Shown: positions 36,675 to 46,632, counted from the first letter of the stretch. The stretch: DNA of 64,000 bases from CAXMQZ01 sp963719055 (GCA_963719055.1 CAVRAU010000024.1:1-64000), one strand, 5' to 3'. Program-made: numbers and translations. Notes: generated by a model not told the origin, from the sequence alone.

Positions 36675-38845
36675 ATGATCGGGCGGACTCTCGGCCACTA
36701 TCGAATTCTCGACAAGCTCGGAGCGGGCGGCATGGGTGAGGTCTATCTTGCCGAGGACCTCGGATCTCGACCGCAAGATCGCTCTCAAGGTGCTGCCGGC
36801 GTCCATGGCTCACAATCCGGAGCGCCTGCATCGTTTCGAGCGCGAGGCCAAGACCCTGGCTTCTCTCAATCATCCCAACATCGTCACCATCCACTCGGTC
36901 GAGTCGGTGGACGGCCTCCAATTCCTGACCATGGAGCTGCTCGAGGGTCAGACTCTGTCCGATTTCATCCCCCGTGGAGGAGTTTCACTGCAGAGTTTCT
37001 TCGAGATCGGGATCCCCCTGGCCGATGCCCTGGCTGGCAGCCCACGACCAGGGAGTGATCCACCGCGATCTCAAACCCGGCAACGTGATCGTGACCGACC
37101 GGGGCATCGTGAAGGTCCTGGACTTTGGCCTCGCCAAACACTCCCAGTCCAAAGACGTGGCCTTCGACACAGACGGTCCGACCGAGCCCCTCACCGGCGA
37201 GGGCCGCGTCATGGGGACCGTCCCCTATATGTCACCAGAGCAGCTCAAAGGGAAGACCCTGGACCATCGCACCGACATCTTCTCTCTCGGAATCATCATG
37301 TATCAGATGGCCACGGGTGACCGGCCTTTCAAAGGCACCACTTCAGCAGAGGTGCACTCCTCGATCTTGCGGGATGTACCCTTGGCGATCGACGATCTCA
37401 AAGCGGAGATGCCTCGCGATGTCGCCCGCATGGTGAGCCTCTGCCTCGAGAAGGACCCCGACCAACGACTGCAATCGGCCAAGGACGTCCGCAACGAGTT
37501 ATCGGTGCTGCGCCAGGAAATCTCGACAGGTGAATCAGCGGCCCGGTCCGCGGAACCCAAGACCACCCGACGCGTAGCGGGCATCGGCTGGTATCTGCTG
37601 AGCCTGATCCTGGTCGTGATCGGAATCTATGGGACGTGGCAATGGGCCCGTAGAGGCTTCGACAAAGACGCCGTCGCGGTCGGCGCCGAGGCTCAGATGC
37701 TCTTGGATCAGGCGGAGTTACTCGAGCTCCGCGCGACGATGGAGAGTCTCGAGCAGGCAGAGGATCGGTTGCGACGGGCTCTGGCGCTGGAGCCTGATCA
37801 CCCGGTGGTTCAGGCGCGGCTCGCAACGCTCTTGAACACACTGCAAGACGAGCAGCCCCTAAGCGATCGTCCAGAAGAGGTTCGCCGACTTGCAGAATCT
37901 GCTCTTGATTCCGATCCGGACAATGTCGACGCCTGGGTGGCGCTCGGCAACGGCGCCATCGATCGAGGAGATCTCGACGCCGCGATGGAGGCAGCCAATC
38001 GAGCGATCAGAATCGACCCGGAGAATCCTGCAGGTTTCACCCTCCGCGGGCGTGTCCTGATTTGGCAGGATCGAGTCGACGAGGGCCTAGCCGACCTTCA
38101 GCAAGCCGTGACGCTAGCCGGGACCGATGTAAAGGCTCGTCTGGCGTTGGCCGACAGCCTCTGGAGTCTCGGCCGCAACAACGAAGCGGCGGGAGAGTAC
38201 GAGAAGGTACTCCGGTACAACCCCGACTCACCCAGCGCGCTGAACAACCTCGGCGCCATCTATGGACAGCAGGGACGACTGCTGGATGCCATCCCGCTGT
38301 TCCGGCACCTGCTGGATCTCAGCGACGATGCCGATGCGGCGCACAATCTGGCCAACTGCTATTTTTTCTCGAATCGTCTGGACGAGGCCGTGGCTGCCTA
38401 TCAGCGAGTCCTCGAGATCGATCCCGATCACCCCTATGCCCCGCACGGGCTCGCCGAGTCGTACGAACAGATGGGTGAGTCACAACAAGCCGAGCTCTTC
38501 TACGAAGAGTCTCTGGAGTCCTATGACCGACTCCTGGAGGCTGGCGGCAGGGATGCGTCGACACTGGGACTCCGCGCCGTCTGCGCCGCCAAGCTCGGGC
38601 GCTCTCGGGAGGCAATCCAAGGCATTGACGAGGCCGAACAGCTTTCGCCAGACAACGGCGAGGTGCTCTTTCACGCTGCCCAGGTCTACTCCATAGCTGG
38701 AGACCGGGACCAAGCCTTCACCCGTATTCGCCAAGCGATCGAGGCCGGATATCCGCGCCAGGAATTCGAGCGCGGCGTGGCCTTTGCCGACTACCGCAAC
38801 GATCCCGAGTTTCGCGCCCTCCTCGAAACCGCTGCCTCACCCTAG
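36675..38845 (+). CDS. Ser/Thr protein kinase with TPR sensor region
   Basis: A composite gene of about 723 residues with breaks near 36765 and 37035. The kinase domain (about 10-270) has the glycine loop LGAGGMGEVYLAED, Lys in KIALKVLPAS, HRDLKPGNVIV, DFGLAKHS, and SPEQLKGKTLDHRTDIFSLG. A single transmembrane helix (WYLLSLILVVIGIYGTWQW) follows at about 300-320. An extracytoplasmic TPR array with at least eight units (for example AWVALGNGAIDRGDLDAAME, LNNLGAIYGQQGRLLDAIPL and PHGLAESYEQMGESQQAELF) follows. It lies 79 bases behind the anti-sigma gene and may belong to the same stress circuit. Confidence 0.88.
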
Positions 38846-38847
38846 GA

Positions 38848-39396
38848 TCAACGCTTGCCCTTCTTGGCCCAGGGCGGGTCGAAGAGTACGGTCTCACCCT
38901 TCTCTGTCACCAGCTCGACGGTGAAGAGAACCAGTGTCTTGCCATCGGAGTAGGTCACGCCCTCGGCGCCATAAAGAACGAGGATCGCACCGACAGGATC
39001 TCCCGATTCCGGCCTCGAGAACACCACACCATTCTCGACGGGCGAACCGAACTTCTGCTCGTCGCGGATCTCGAGACTGAGCTCACCCGCGGCAGGACGC
39101 CACAAGGGTTCGCCTTTCTCGTCCAGAACCACCGCGACGAAGTCCTTGAGGGTCAGCGACTGATTCGGCCGCGTCTCGCTGTCCCACTCCACTTCGACTT
39201 TGAACGGTGCACCAAAGGGCACCTCTGGGATCGGTCGCTCCAGCTTGTTCGCCTGGGTAAGAGAAGTCGGTCCGACCTTCAATCTGACGACATCAAGAGC
39301 TTCCGGCTCTTCACCGCCTTCCTTCTCGGCCGGTGCCGGCACGCAGCTGAAGCAGACCAGGGTAAACACCCCCACCCATAAAATTGCTTTCCTCAT
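38848..39396 (-). CDS. Putative lipoprotein, unknown
   Basis: The protein has 182 residues. The start at 39396 (MRKAILWVGVFTLVCFSCVP) follows GGGAGGA. The signal segment ends near VCFSC, a possible lipoprotein cysteine. The mature part is beta-rich (VVRLKVGPTSLTQANKLERP, FKVEVEWDSETRPNQSLTLK, VLFTVELVTEKGETVLFDPP) and Ig-like in feel. I do not recognise the family. It converges on the kinase gene, with only 2 bases between stops. Confidence 0.55.
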   Translation of the reverse strand: MRKAILWVGVFTLVCFSCVPAPAEKEGGEEPEALDVVRLKVGPTSLTQANKLERPIPEVPFGAPFKVEVEWDSETRPNQSLTLKDFVAVVLDEKGEPLWRPAAGELSLEIRDEQKFGSPVENGVVFSRPESGDPVGAILVLYGAEGVTYSDGKTLVLFTVELVTEKGETVLFDPPWAKKGKR

Positions 39397-39619
39397 GGCT
39401 CGATCCTCCCCTAAAACACTCACGGCGGTTTTCTTCGCGGCAAGTGGCCATCCGCCAGATCAGTTCGCCAACCTATCTACTCGGCAGCGGCTGGTTCGCA
39501 CCAGCTTCGGCTCTCATTCATGCTGAGCTCTCAATTCGGCAACTATATTGCGGAAAACACTCAGGCGAAAGGCCGCGCGACGGCTGAGCTCCACCGATCA
39601 ACACTGATACGCTCTCGCC

Positions 39620-40123
39620 ATGGCAAAACAGAATTCCTTCGACGTCGTATCCGAAGTCGACATGGAAGAGGTCCGCAACGCGGTCAACCAGTCCATGAAA
39701 GAGATCATCCAGAGGTTCGACCTCAAAGGCAGCGATTCGTCCATCGAGCTCGATGACAAGGAGGCCAGGCTGACTCTCGCGTCGGCCGACGAGTTTCGTC
39801 TCCAGGCGGTCACTGACATCTTGCAGAAGAAGCTCGTCCGCCGGAACGTCTCCTTGAAGGCTCTAAGCTACGGCACCATCGACCCGGCCGCCAAGGGTAG
39901 CGTGCGCCAGATCGTGACCTTGCAGCAGGGGATCCCCATGGAGAAGGCCAAGGAGATCGTCAAGTTCATCAAGGGCACCAAGGTCAAGGTCCAAGCGGCC
40001 ATCCAACAGGACATGGTGAGGGTGTCCGGCAAGGATCGGGACACTCTGCAGGGCATCATCGCCGAGCTCAAAGAGGAGGACTTCGGGATCGACATGCAGT
40101 TCACGAATTACCGGTCGAACTGA
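39620..40123 (+). CDS. yajQ: YajQ family nucleotide-binding protein
   Basis: The protein has 167 residues, the normal length. It begins MAKQNSFDVVSEVDMEEVRN and continues VNQSMKEIIQRFDLKGSDSS, RRNVSLKALSYGTIDPAAKG, VRQIVTLQQGIPMEKAKEIV and VKVQAAIQQDMVRVSGKDRD. These are the conserved blocks of YajQ. Some homologues bind cyclic di-GMP and act as effectors; others bind nucleotides or tRNA. The frame is intact. The PilZ protein upstream supports the presence of cyclic-di-GMP signalling. The stop is followed within 20 bases by the large 41-bp array. Confidence 0.95.
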   Translation: MAKQNSFDVVSEVDMEEVRNAVNQSMKEIIQRFDLKGSDSSIELDDKEARLTLASADEFRLQAVTDILQKKLVRRNVSLKALSYGTIDPAAKGSVRQIVTLQQGIPMEKAKEIVKFIKGTKVKVQAAIQQDMVRVSGKDRDTLQGIIAELKEEDFGIDMQFTNYRSN

Positions 40124-40141
40124 AGATTCCAAACGGTCGAA

Positions 40142-40684
40142 GGCCGGCACAGAGACCGGCCACTACAACTGGCGTGACGATTGGCCGGCACACAGATACC
40201 GGCCACTACAATTGGCGTGACGATTGGCCGGCGCAGAGACCGGCCACTACAATTGGCGTGACGATTGGCCGGCAAGAGACCGGCCACTACAATGGCGTGA
40301 CAAATGGCCGGCACAGAGACCGGCCACTACAATCGGCGTGACGATTGGCCGGCACAGAGACCGGCCACTACAATGGCGTGACAAATGGCCGGCACAGAGA
40401 CCGGCCACTACAATCGGCGTGACAAATGGCCGGCACTGAGACCGGCCACTACAATGGCGTGACAAATGGCCGGCACAGAGACCGGCCACTACAATTGGCG
40501 TGACGATTGGCCGGCGCAGAGACCGGCCACTACAATTGGCGTGACGATTGGCCGGCAAGAGACCGGCCACTACAATTGGCGTGACGATTGGCCGGCACAG
40601 AGACCGGCCACTACAATTGGCGTGACGATTGGCCGGTGTAAGGAACGTCCACAGGGGTTGTAGTGGCCGGCCTCTGTGCCGGCC
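40142..40684. repeat. 41-bp tandem array of GC hairpins, 12 copies
   Basis: Twelve full units and one decayed unit run from 40142 to about 40650. The unit is GGCCGGCACAGAGACCGGCC followed by ACTACAATTGGCGTGACGAT and T. Each unit carries a 6-bp stem (GGCCGG/CCGGCC). Variants (GCGCAG, CAAGAG, CACTGAG; GACGATT versus GACAAAT; 39-43 bp) recur in the same order in units 3-5 and 10-12, so blocks were duplicated. An inverted copy with the AGAGG variant closes the array (40658-40684). Linkers are constant, so this is not a CRISPR. Confidence 0.95.
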
Positions 40685-40744
40685 TTCTCGCAGTAAAGTT
40701 TCAGATTCGAGCCGATCGAAACCGAATAGGAGAGGAGGAATCCC

Positions 40745-42196
40745 ATGAATCGACGGTTGGTGACGGCCTGTTTCCTCGTGGTCACCGCAATTCCCACGTT
40801 AGTGGCCGCAGGATCCCTGGCCGAGGACCCTCGCGTCGTGGATGCCGTAACGGCCTGGGAAACATGGGTGGAGTATCAGCTGGCGACCCAGCGCATCCCG
40901 GGTGCTTCGACGGGTGTGGTCTACGATCAGGAGGTGCTGTCCATGCGCGGCTACGGTCAGGCCAATCCCGAGGCCCAGATCCCTGCCACTCCGGACACCA
41001 TCTTCAGCATCTGCTCGATCTCGAAGCTCTTCACCTCGGTCACCCTCATGCAGCTGCGCGACGAGGGCCGAGTGCGGCTCGACAATCCAGTCTTCGAGTA
41101 CCTGGACTGGTTCTCGATTCGGGATGTCCATCCCGATGACGAAGAGATCACCGTGCGCAGCATCCTGAGTCACTCCTCGGGGCTACCCAGGGAATCTGAC
41201 TATCCCTACTGGTCGGACCCGGATTTCCATTTCCCCACCCGCCAGGAGATCAAGGATCGGGTGGGCGATCAGTCCACCCTCTACCCTGCCTCTCGCTATT
41301 ACCAGTATTCCAACCTGGGATTGACCTTGGCGGGCGAGATTGTCACGGCGGTGTCGGGCCAGGACTTTCATGATCGGGTTCGCGAGGTCGTTCTCGAGCC
41401 CCTCGAGATGAGCAGCACCTTCAGTGAGATTCCGGTACAGGAATGGGGTAAGCAATTAGCTCTGGGCTACAGCGAGATCGGCCGCGAGGGCACTCGGCGA
41501 GCCCTGCCCCTCTTCCAGGCCCGGGGCATTGCGCCGGCCGCGGGCTTCGCCTCCACTGTCTCGGATATGACGCGATTCGCCAAGTGGCAGTTTCGGCTGC
41601 TGGGTGATGGCGAACGAGAGATTCTGCAGAGCTCCACCCTACGTGAGATGCAACGAGTCCAGTGGATGGACCCAGACTGGGAGACGACCCGCGGGCTCGG
41701 CTTCGGCGTCTATCGAAGCGACGGCACCACCTACGTCGGACACGGTGGTGCCTGTCCCGGGTACTACAGTCGCTTTCTGCTGGAACCCAAGACCAAGGTC
41801 GGCGTGATCGTCCTCACCAATGCCATCGGCAGTCCGGTGGAGCTCTTCACGGAGAGAGGCCACCAACTGATCGGTCCAGCGATCGAGAAAGCCAAGGACA
41901 ACCCAGATGACATACCGGCAAGGGATCCAGAGCTCGATCGATACGTGGGTATCTACGACTCGGCCTGGGGCCAGACGGCCGTTCTGCGATGGAACGATGG
42001 TCTAGCCGTTCTCTGGCTGAGCACTCGGAACCCGAAGGAGAGCTTGACCGAGCTCGAGAAAACGGGCGAGCACACATTCCGTCGCGTTCGCAAGGATGAC
42101 AAATCTCTGGGCGAGGAGTTCTTCTTCGACGTCGCCGAAGACGGCACCGTCGTGCGCTTCAAGCAACACAGCAACTGGGACATCAAGATCCGCTAG
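40745..42196 (+). CDS. Serine beta-lactamase-like hydrolase
   Basis: The protein has 483 residues, starting behind GGAGAGGAGG. A signal peptide (LVTACFLVVTAIPTLVAAGS) is followed by the class C beta-lactamase/penicillin-binding fold (about 40-385). It has the S-x-x-K nucleophile in CSISKLFTS, Y-x-N as YSNLGLTLAG, and HGG in YVGHGGACPGYYSRF. A lipocalin-like C-terminal domain (DRYVGIYDSAWGQTAVLRWN) follows. Such proteins are periplasmic D-aminopeptidases, esterases or carboxypeptidases rather than resistance enzymes. The frame is intact. Confidence 0.9.
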   Translation: MNRRLVTACFLVVTAIPTLVAAGSLAEDPRVVDAVTAWETWVEYQLATQRIPGASTGVVYDQEVLSMRGYGQANPEAQIPATPDTIFSICSISKLFTSVTLMQLRDEGRVRLDNPVFEYLDWFSIRDVHPDDEEITVRSILSHSSGLPRESDYPYWSDPDFHFPTRQEIKDRVGDQSTLYPASRYYQYSNLGLTLAGEIVTAVSGQDFHDRVREVVLEPLEMSSTFSEIPVQEWGKQLALGYSEIGREGTRRALPLFQARGIAPAAGFASTVSDMTRFAKWQFRLLGDGEREILQSSTLREMQRVQWMDPDWETTRGLGFGVYRSDGTTYVGHGGACPGYYSRFLLEPKTKVGVIVLTNAIGSPVELFTERGHQLIGPAIEKAKDNPDDIPARDPELDRYVGIYDSAWGQTAVLRWNDGLAVLWLSTRNPKESLTELEKTGEHTFRRVRKDDKSLGEEFFFDVAEDGTVVRFKQHSNWDIKIR

Positions 42197-42376
42197 ACGC
42201 GAATCAGAAGCCGCTATGGCTTGCGGGTTGTCAACGCGTCAAAGGTCTGCACGGTACCCTGCCATCGGACATGATGTAGTCCCTCCGGCAATTTTCCGTC
42301 CGCTTTTCCAGCCGCGGCGAGAAGCGGCTGGCCTCATGCGGGATGTGCTAGATTCCCGGCACACTTTGGAGGTTGA

Positions 42377-44827
42377 ATGAACGATTCTCGATGGCCCCGG
42401 CAGAGGGCGATTCTGGTCGCAGTGAGCCTTGGTCTCTGCGCCGCAGCCTGCAGTGGTCCAGAACCCGAAGGTGCCGCAATCTACCTGGTCGACCGGTTCG
42501 ACGAGGCCACGATCGAAGGCGCCGTCGAGGCCGAGACCGATCTACCGAGAATCGAGTGGACCTTCAACGACGACTCCGAGAAGGTCGAGTGGAAGGCCCT
42601 CGCAGGCCTCGCTGATGTGAAGGTCGTCGATGGCCACCTGACAGGTCGAACGACCGGGCGTGCCCTGCTTGCCATCCCGGGTCCCTCGGAGGTCGACCCC
42701 AACGAGTACTTCCAGGCTCTGGAGATCAGGTTGAAGACCTCGACGGGTACCCGGCTGGGCGTGTCCTTCGACTCCGATGAAGAACTCGATATCGAGAAGA
42801 TCGTCGATGAGTTCAAGGACTCCACCTTCTTCGATTTCAATATCGATTTGAAGCCCGGCGATGACATCGCGACCTATACCCTCGACAGCTCACACGCCAG
42901 GTTTCGCACTTCCTTTCCCGTCAGCAGCGCCAGACACCTCTTGATCCGACCGACGGACGCCGAGGGGGAGGAGTTCGAGATCGAGTCCATCCGCTTGATC
43001 ACAGTGCGCGAGCACCTGGCCTCCATCCCCAGCGGGATCGGTTGGCAGGGGCTCGACGAGGTGTTTCGCGAAACGCTGGTCTCGCGATCACCGGAGAAGG
43101 TGATCTTCGAAATCGACGTGCCCGCCGATCCTTTTCTCGATCTCGCTATCGGTACGGTGGATGCCAGCCCGGTCACCTTCACCGTCGACGCGATTGCCGA
43201 TGGCACCGAGACGCAGCTTCTCCGTCGCACTGTCTCTACTCCCTTGCGCTGGGAACCCGCGATTGTCGATTTGGGTGCCTTCGCCGGTCGCCAGGTCGCT
43301 CTGTCGTTTTCCACCGGCTCCGACCAGGCAGGGACCCCGGGGTACTGGGGCTCTCCGGCAATTCGCAACCGCGCCGGTGAATCGACAAGAACCGAGAGCT
43401 CGCCGGGCCGGACCGCGGTGACCGGCGCTGATGTCCCGCCACCGCAAGGAGTCATCTTCATCGTCGCCGACACACTGCGCCGCGATCATTTGGATGCCTA
43501 CGGCTACGACCGACCCACCGCACCGACCGTTCGGTGGTTCGCCGAGAACGGGGTGCTGTTCAAGGACGCGATCTCCCAGGGCACCTGGACCAAGGTGTCG
43601 GTCTCATCGATCCTGACTTCGCTCTACCCCACGACCCATGGCATCAAAGACATGCCCGATCGCATGCCGGCCGGGGTTACCACTCTGGCGGAGGCCTTTC
43701 GTTCGGCTGGCTATGCGACCTTCGCCACCTCTTCGGTGCCCTTTACCGGCAAGCTGACCAATCTCCATCAGGGCGTCGAGGTGCTGCACGAGAGCTCGTC
43801 GGTTCCCGAGCTCGATCACAGCGGCTCCAAAACCTCGCGCACCTATACCGATCGCCTGCTCGACTGGATCGATGTCCACCAGGATGTGCCGTTCTACGCC
43901 TTTCTCCATGTCTTCGATCCGCACAGCCCCTTCGAGCCCTATCCACCCTATGAAGCCCTGTGGATGGATCCAGACGAGCTGACCGCATTCCGCAAGGACA
44001 TGGAGACCGTCAAGGAGTTCATTGAAAGCGGATTCATGAAGTATCAATCCCTGCCTGACAGGGAAGAGATCGAGAAGGCCGGGATCGACGTCGACACCTA
44101 TGTCTCGCGGGAGAAGGCCTGGTACGACGCCTCGATCCGCGCTATGGATCTGGAGCTCGGAAGGTTGCTCGAGCATCTGCAGCATCTGGGTCTGGACGAG
44201 AACACCATGATCGTCTTCATGAGCGATCACGGCGAGGAGTTTCTCGAGCACGGCCGACATTTTCACGGCTACAACGCCTACGGTGAGATGCTCAATGTGC
44301 CACTGATTATCTGGTGGCCTGCCGGGATCCCCGGTGGACAGGTTATCGAAACCACCGTGCAATCCATCGATGTGATGCCGACGGTCCTCGAGCTCAGCCT
44401 GTTACCTGTCCCAGACAGAGCTCAAGGCCAGAGTCTGTTGCCGCTGATGGCGGAGACCAACCCGACATCGCTGGGTTGGAAGCCGCGGCCAGCTGTGGCT
44501 GAACGGGCTTGGGCGCCCGTCGCCAACGAGGGTGAGAAGAACGCCGAGCTCGATGCTTTCGCTGTGGTCGACGGCGAGTGGAAGCTCATCTGGAACACGA
44601 ACCGTCCCGATGATCGCCCCGAGTATGAGCTTTTCGATCACCAGCGGGATCCCATCAATATGAACAACGTGGCCGCCGATCATCCGGAAGTTGTCGAGCG
44701 TCTGGCCGACTACCTGCAGAACTGGCACGAGGCCGCCTTGGCCGCCAAGCTAGACACCGAAGCCGCTGCCGAAGACATGAGCCAGGAAGAGCTGGAGAAG
44801 CTGCGAGCTCTCGGATATATCAACTAG
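42377..44827 (+). CDS. Sulfatase-like lipoprotein with Thr nucleophile
   Basis: The protein has 816 residues. A lipoprotein signal (VAVSLGLCAAACSGPEPEG) leads to a beta-sandwich N-terminal region (about 50-345). The alkaline-phosphatase-superfamily catalytic domain follows. Metal sites are visible in FIVADTLRRDHLDAYGY and MSDHGEEFLEHGRHFHGYNA. The sulfatase signature C/S-x-P-S-R is replaced by TKVSV in GTWTKVSVSSILTSLYPTTH, so formylglycine cannot form. A phosphohydrolase-like mechanism with Thr as nucleophile is inferred. It ends with the AEDMSQEELEKLRALGYIN tail typical of this group. The substrate is unknown. The stop overlaps the opposing gene by 4 bases. Confidence 0.85.
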   Translation: MNDSRWPRQRAILVAVSLGLCAAACSGPEPEGAAIYLVDRFDEATIEGAVEAETDLPRIEWTFNDDSEKVEWKALAGLADVKVVDGHLTGRTTGRALLAIPGPSEVDPNEYFQALEIRLKTSTGTRLGVSFDSDEELDIEKIVDEFKDSTFFDFNIDLKPGDDIATYTLDSSHARFRTSFPVSSARHLLIRPTDAEGEEFEIESIRLITVREHLASIPSGIGWQGLDEVFRETLVSRSPEKVIFEIDVPADPFLDLAIGTVDASPVTFTVDAIADGTETQLLRRTVSTPLRWEPAIVDLGAFAGRQVALSFSTGSDQAGTPGYWGSPAIRNRAGESTRTESSPGRTAVTGADVPPPQGVIFIVADTLRRDHLDAYGYDRPTAPTVRWFAENGVLFKDAISQGTWTKVSVSSILTSLYPTTHGIKDMPDRMPAGVTTLAEAFRSAGYATFATSSVPFTGKLTNLHQGVEVLHESSSVPELDHSGSKTSRTYTDRLLDWIDVHQDVPFYAFLHVFDPHSPFEPYPPYEALWMDPDELTAFRKDMETVKEFIESGFMKYQSLPDREEIEKAGIDVDTYVSREKAWYDASIRAMDLELGRLLEHLQHLGLDENTMIVFMSDHGEEFLEHGRHFHGYNAYGEMLNVPLIIWWPAGIPGGQVIETTVQSIDVMPTVLELSLLPVPDRAQGQSLLPLMAETNPTSLGWKPRPAVAERAWAPVANEGEKNAELDAFAVVDGEWKLIWNTNRPDDRPEYELFDHQRDPINMNNVAADHPEVVERLADYLQNWHEAALAAKLDTEAAAEDMSQEELEKLRALGYIN

Positions 44828-46632
44828 TTGGGCTCTTCGCGCTCGACAACGGTCATTCCCCAGCTGCCACTCGGCAGGTGCTCCAGAAGAACCGCCAAGT
44901 AGTCAGACTCGGTCGATAGCCGCTCTGAGACTGCCAGGCCAAAATCTGTGGAAAGACAGATCACCTGCTTGTGTTCGATTCGCTGGGTACTCTCCTCGAT
45001 CGATCCGGTTCCAACGGTCAGCCGGCAGCGAGTTTCACTGCCGAGCTGCGCGTTCAGGTCCTCATCTTCAGTCTCCAACCGCAACTCGAGCAGCGCCGCG
45101 CCTTCCTGCTCCGAGTCTCTCTCGAAACGAGCATCGAGATCATGAGTCGGCTCTACCAGATCGCCCCCCATCGCGAGACGAAGTCGAGCGCCCGCGACCG
45201 TCTCCGACGGACCAAACCGCACCCATGCTGGACTCGCCACTGTCAGGCCCGGCCGTGTCGTGCGCACTGTCACCGGCAGAGTCTCCCCGGTCGGCTCCCC
45301 TACGAGCTGGATCGACAAACGTGACCGAAGTGCCAGGTCCGAAAGGCTGGTGACCATCGTGTCGATATCGCGAACAATTTGACCCGAGGACTCCGCGGCC
45401 AAGACGCTGACTGGAGTCAGCGGATCTTGCAAGAAGGTCACGACTTCGCCAAGCTCTTCGACCACCGGCGCATCGACCTCCGCAGCGAGGTTTACCGCCG
45501 TACGAGCTTCGTCGTCGTCACCGAGTGCCCTCTCCGCCGCGGCCAAACCCACCAGCGCGCGCGCCTGCGCCGTCGCCGTTCTGGGATCGCCGTGAAAATG
45601 GTGCAACGCTCGCTTGAACGCGGTCCTAGCCTCTTGCGGCTTGCCCTGCGCCAGAAGGGACTCGCCGTTCTCGAGATGAGCCTCGGCAAGCTCGGGATCG
45701 CGCTCCGACTCACGGACGATCTGCAGCCCGATGATCCTGCCGCCGGCCGGTCCGGCGATTCGCCACTTGCCGATTCTCATTCCCGGTAGCAGCGGACTCT
45801 CCGGCTCGGGAGGGGCGATCGGCAGGGTGATCCAACCATAGGCTGCAACCGCGGCCGCCAGCTGGCGCACAGGGGACTCCAGGCTCGCCACCGACCCCAT
45901 CGAACTCGGCGCTGATTCTTCCCCGGCCCGGGTCCACGCACCATAGAAACTCGCCGGATCCCAATCAAATCGAAACCCGACCAGCAGCAGAACTCTGAGC
46001 TTGCCTGGGGTACCACCCGTGGCCAGAAACGACAGCAGGAGGTCGAGTCGTTGCTGAACCAGTCGGGACTCCTCACGAACCGCAGCGACGGCGAGCTCCT
46101 GTAACTCTTCCCCTGACTCGAGATCTCGAATCGCCTCCAGAAATCCGCTCCGCAAAGCCCGAATTCCATCGCCACCCATGTCATCCCAGACGTCGCCTGA
46201 GAGCGCGTTCCCGAGCATCTCCGAGTCGTGAGAGTCACGCACCAGGAATCGCGGCTCCGGGTCGGCCATCACCAGATCAACCTTACCCAGGCGAAGCAAA
46301 TCCTCGAGGGTCAAGAGCAGGATATCGGCCGAGGCTCGCAGCTGTCGGCTGTCGGTCAGCTCCGAATCGATGTAGACGACTGTCTGATAGGGGTGGAGAT
46401 CGGTGGACTTGACCTTGGCGTACGCCACGATCGGCTGAGGCTCGCCGTCGAGGAGAAGGACGAAATCGTCAACGGACAGATCCTTGGCCGCTCGACCGCC
46501 CTGCAGCTCGACGGGCAGATCAATCACCGTCACCCGCTCGGTCTCGGTATAGCTCTGAGCTCCGAGACTCGAGATTCCCAGCACCCAGGCGACCAGCGCC
46601 AGGTACGACGAACGGCACGGGCCAGTCATCAC
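44824..46632 (-). CDS. VWFA-related acidobacterial protein
   Basis: The protein has 602 residues. A signal peptide (LALVAWVLGISSLGAQSY) is followed by VTVIDLPVELQGGRAAKDLS VDDFVLLLDGEPQPIVAYAK, the usual opening of the VWFA-related domain that is abundant in Acidobacteriota. The VWA-like strand VVYIDSELTDSRQLRASADI lacks a clean DxSxS metal site, so ion binding is doubtful. Residues about 320-380 contain a TPR-like helical pair (AHLENGESLLAQGKPQEART AFKRAL). The C-terminus is beta-rich. Function is unknown. The gene is divergent from the NagX-like gene with 91 bases between starts. Confidence 0.75.
   Translation of the reverse strand: MMTGPCRSSYLALVAWVLGISSLGAQSYTETERVTVIDLPVELQGGRAAKDLSVDDFVLLLDGEPQPIVAYAKVKSTDLHPYQTVVYIDSELTDSRQLRASADILLLTLEDLLRLGKVDLVMADPEPRFLVRDSHDSEMLGNALSGDVWDDMGGDGIRALRSGFLEAIRDLESGEELQELAVAAVREESRLVQQRLDLLLSFLATGGTPGKLRVLLLVGFRFDWDPASFYGAWTRAGEESAPSSMGSVASLESPVRQLAAAVAAYGWITLPIAPPEPESPLLPGMRIGKWRIAGPAGGRIIGLQIVRESERDPELAEAHLENGESLLAQGKPQEARTAFKRALHHFHGDPRTATAQARALVGLAAAERALGDDDEARTAVNLAAEVDAPVVEELGEVVTFLQDPLTPVSVLAAESSGQIVRDIDTMVTSLSDLALRSRLSIQLVGEPTGETLPVTVRTTRPGLTVASPAWVRFGPSETVAGARLRLAMGGDLVEPTHDLDARFERDSEQEGAALLELRLETEDEDLNAQLGSETRCRLTVGTGSIEESTQRIEHKQVICLSTDFGLAVSERLSTESDYLAVLLEHLPSGSWGMTVVEREEPN

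Noticed and set aside
40224..40663. Small proteins encoded by the 41-bp array on both strands
   Set aside because: The period is not a multiple of three, so every frame gives the same peptide fragments in rotation. There is no ribosome site or independent support.
40142..40684. CRISPR array
   Set aside because: Spacing is regular, but the segments between palindromes are constant, not unique spacers, and no cas gene is present.
42308..42331. Terminator after the beta-lactamase-like gene
   Set aside because: There is a perfect 8-bp stem, but it is over 100 bases after the stop, has an 8-base loop and no T tract.
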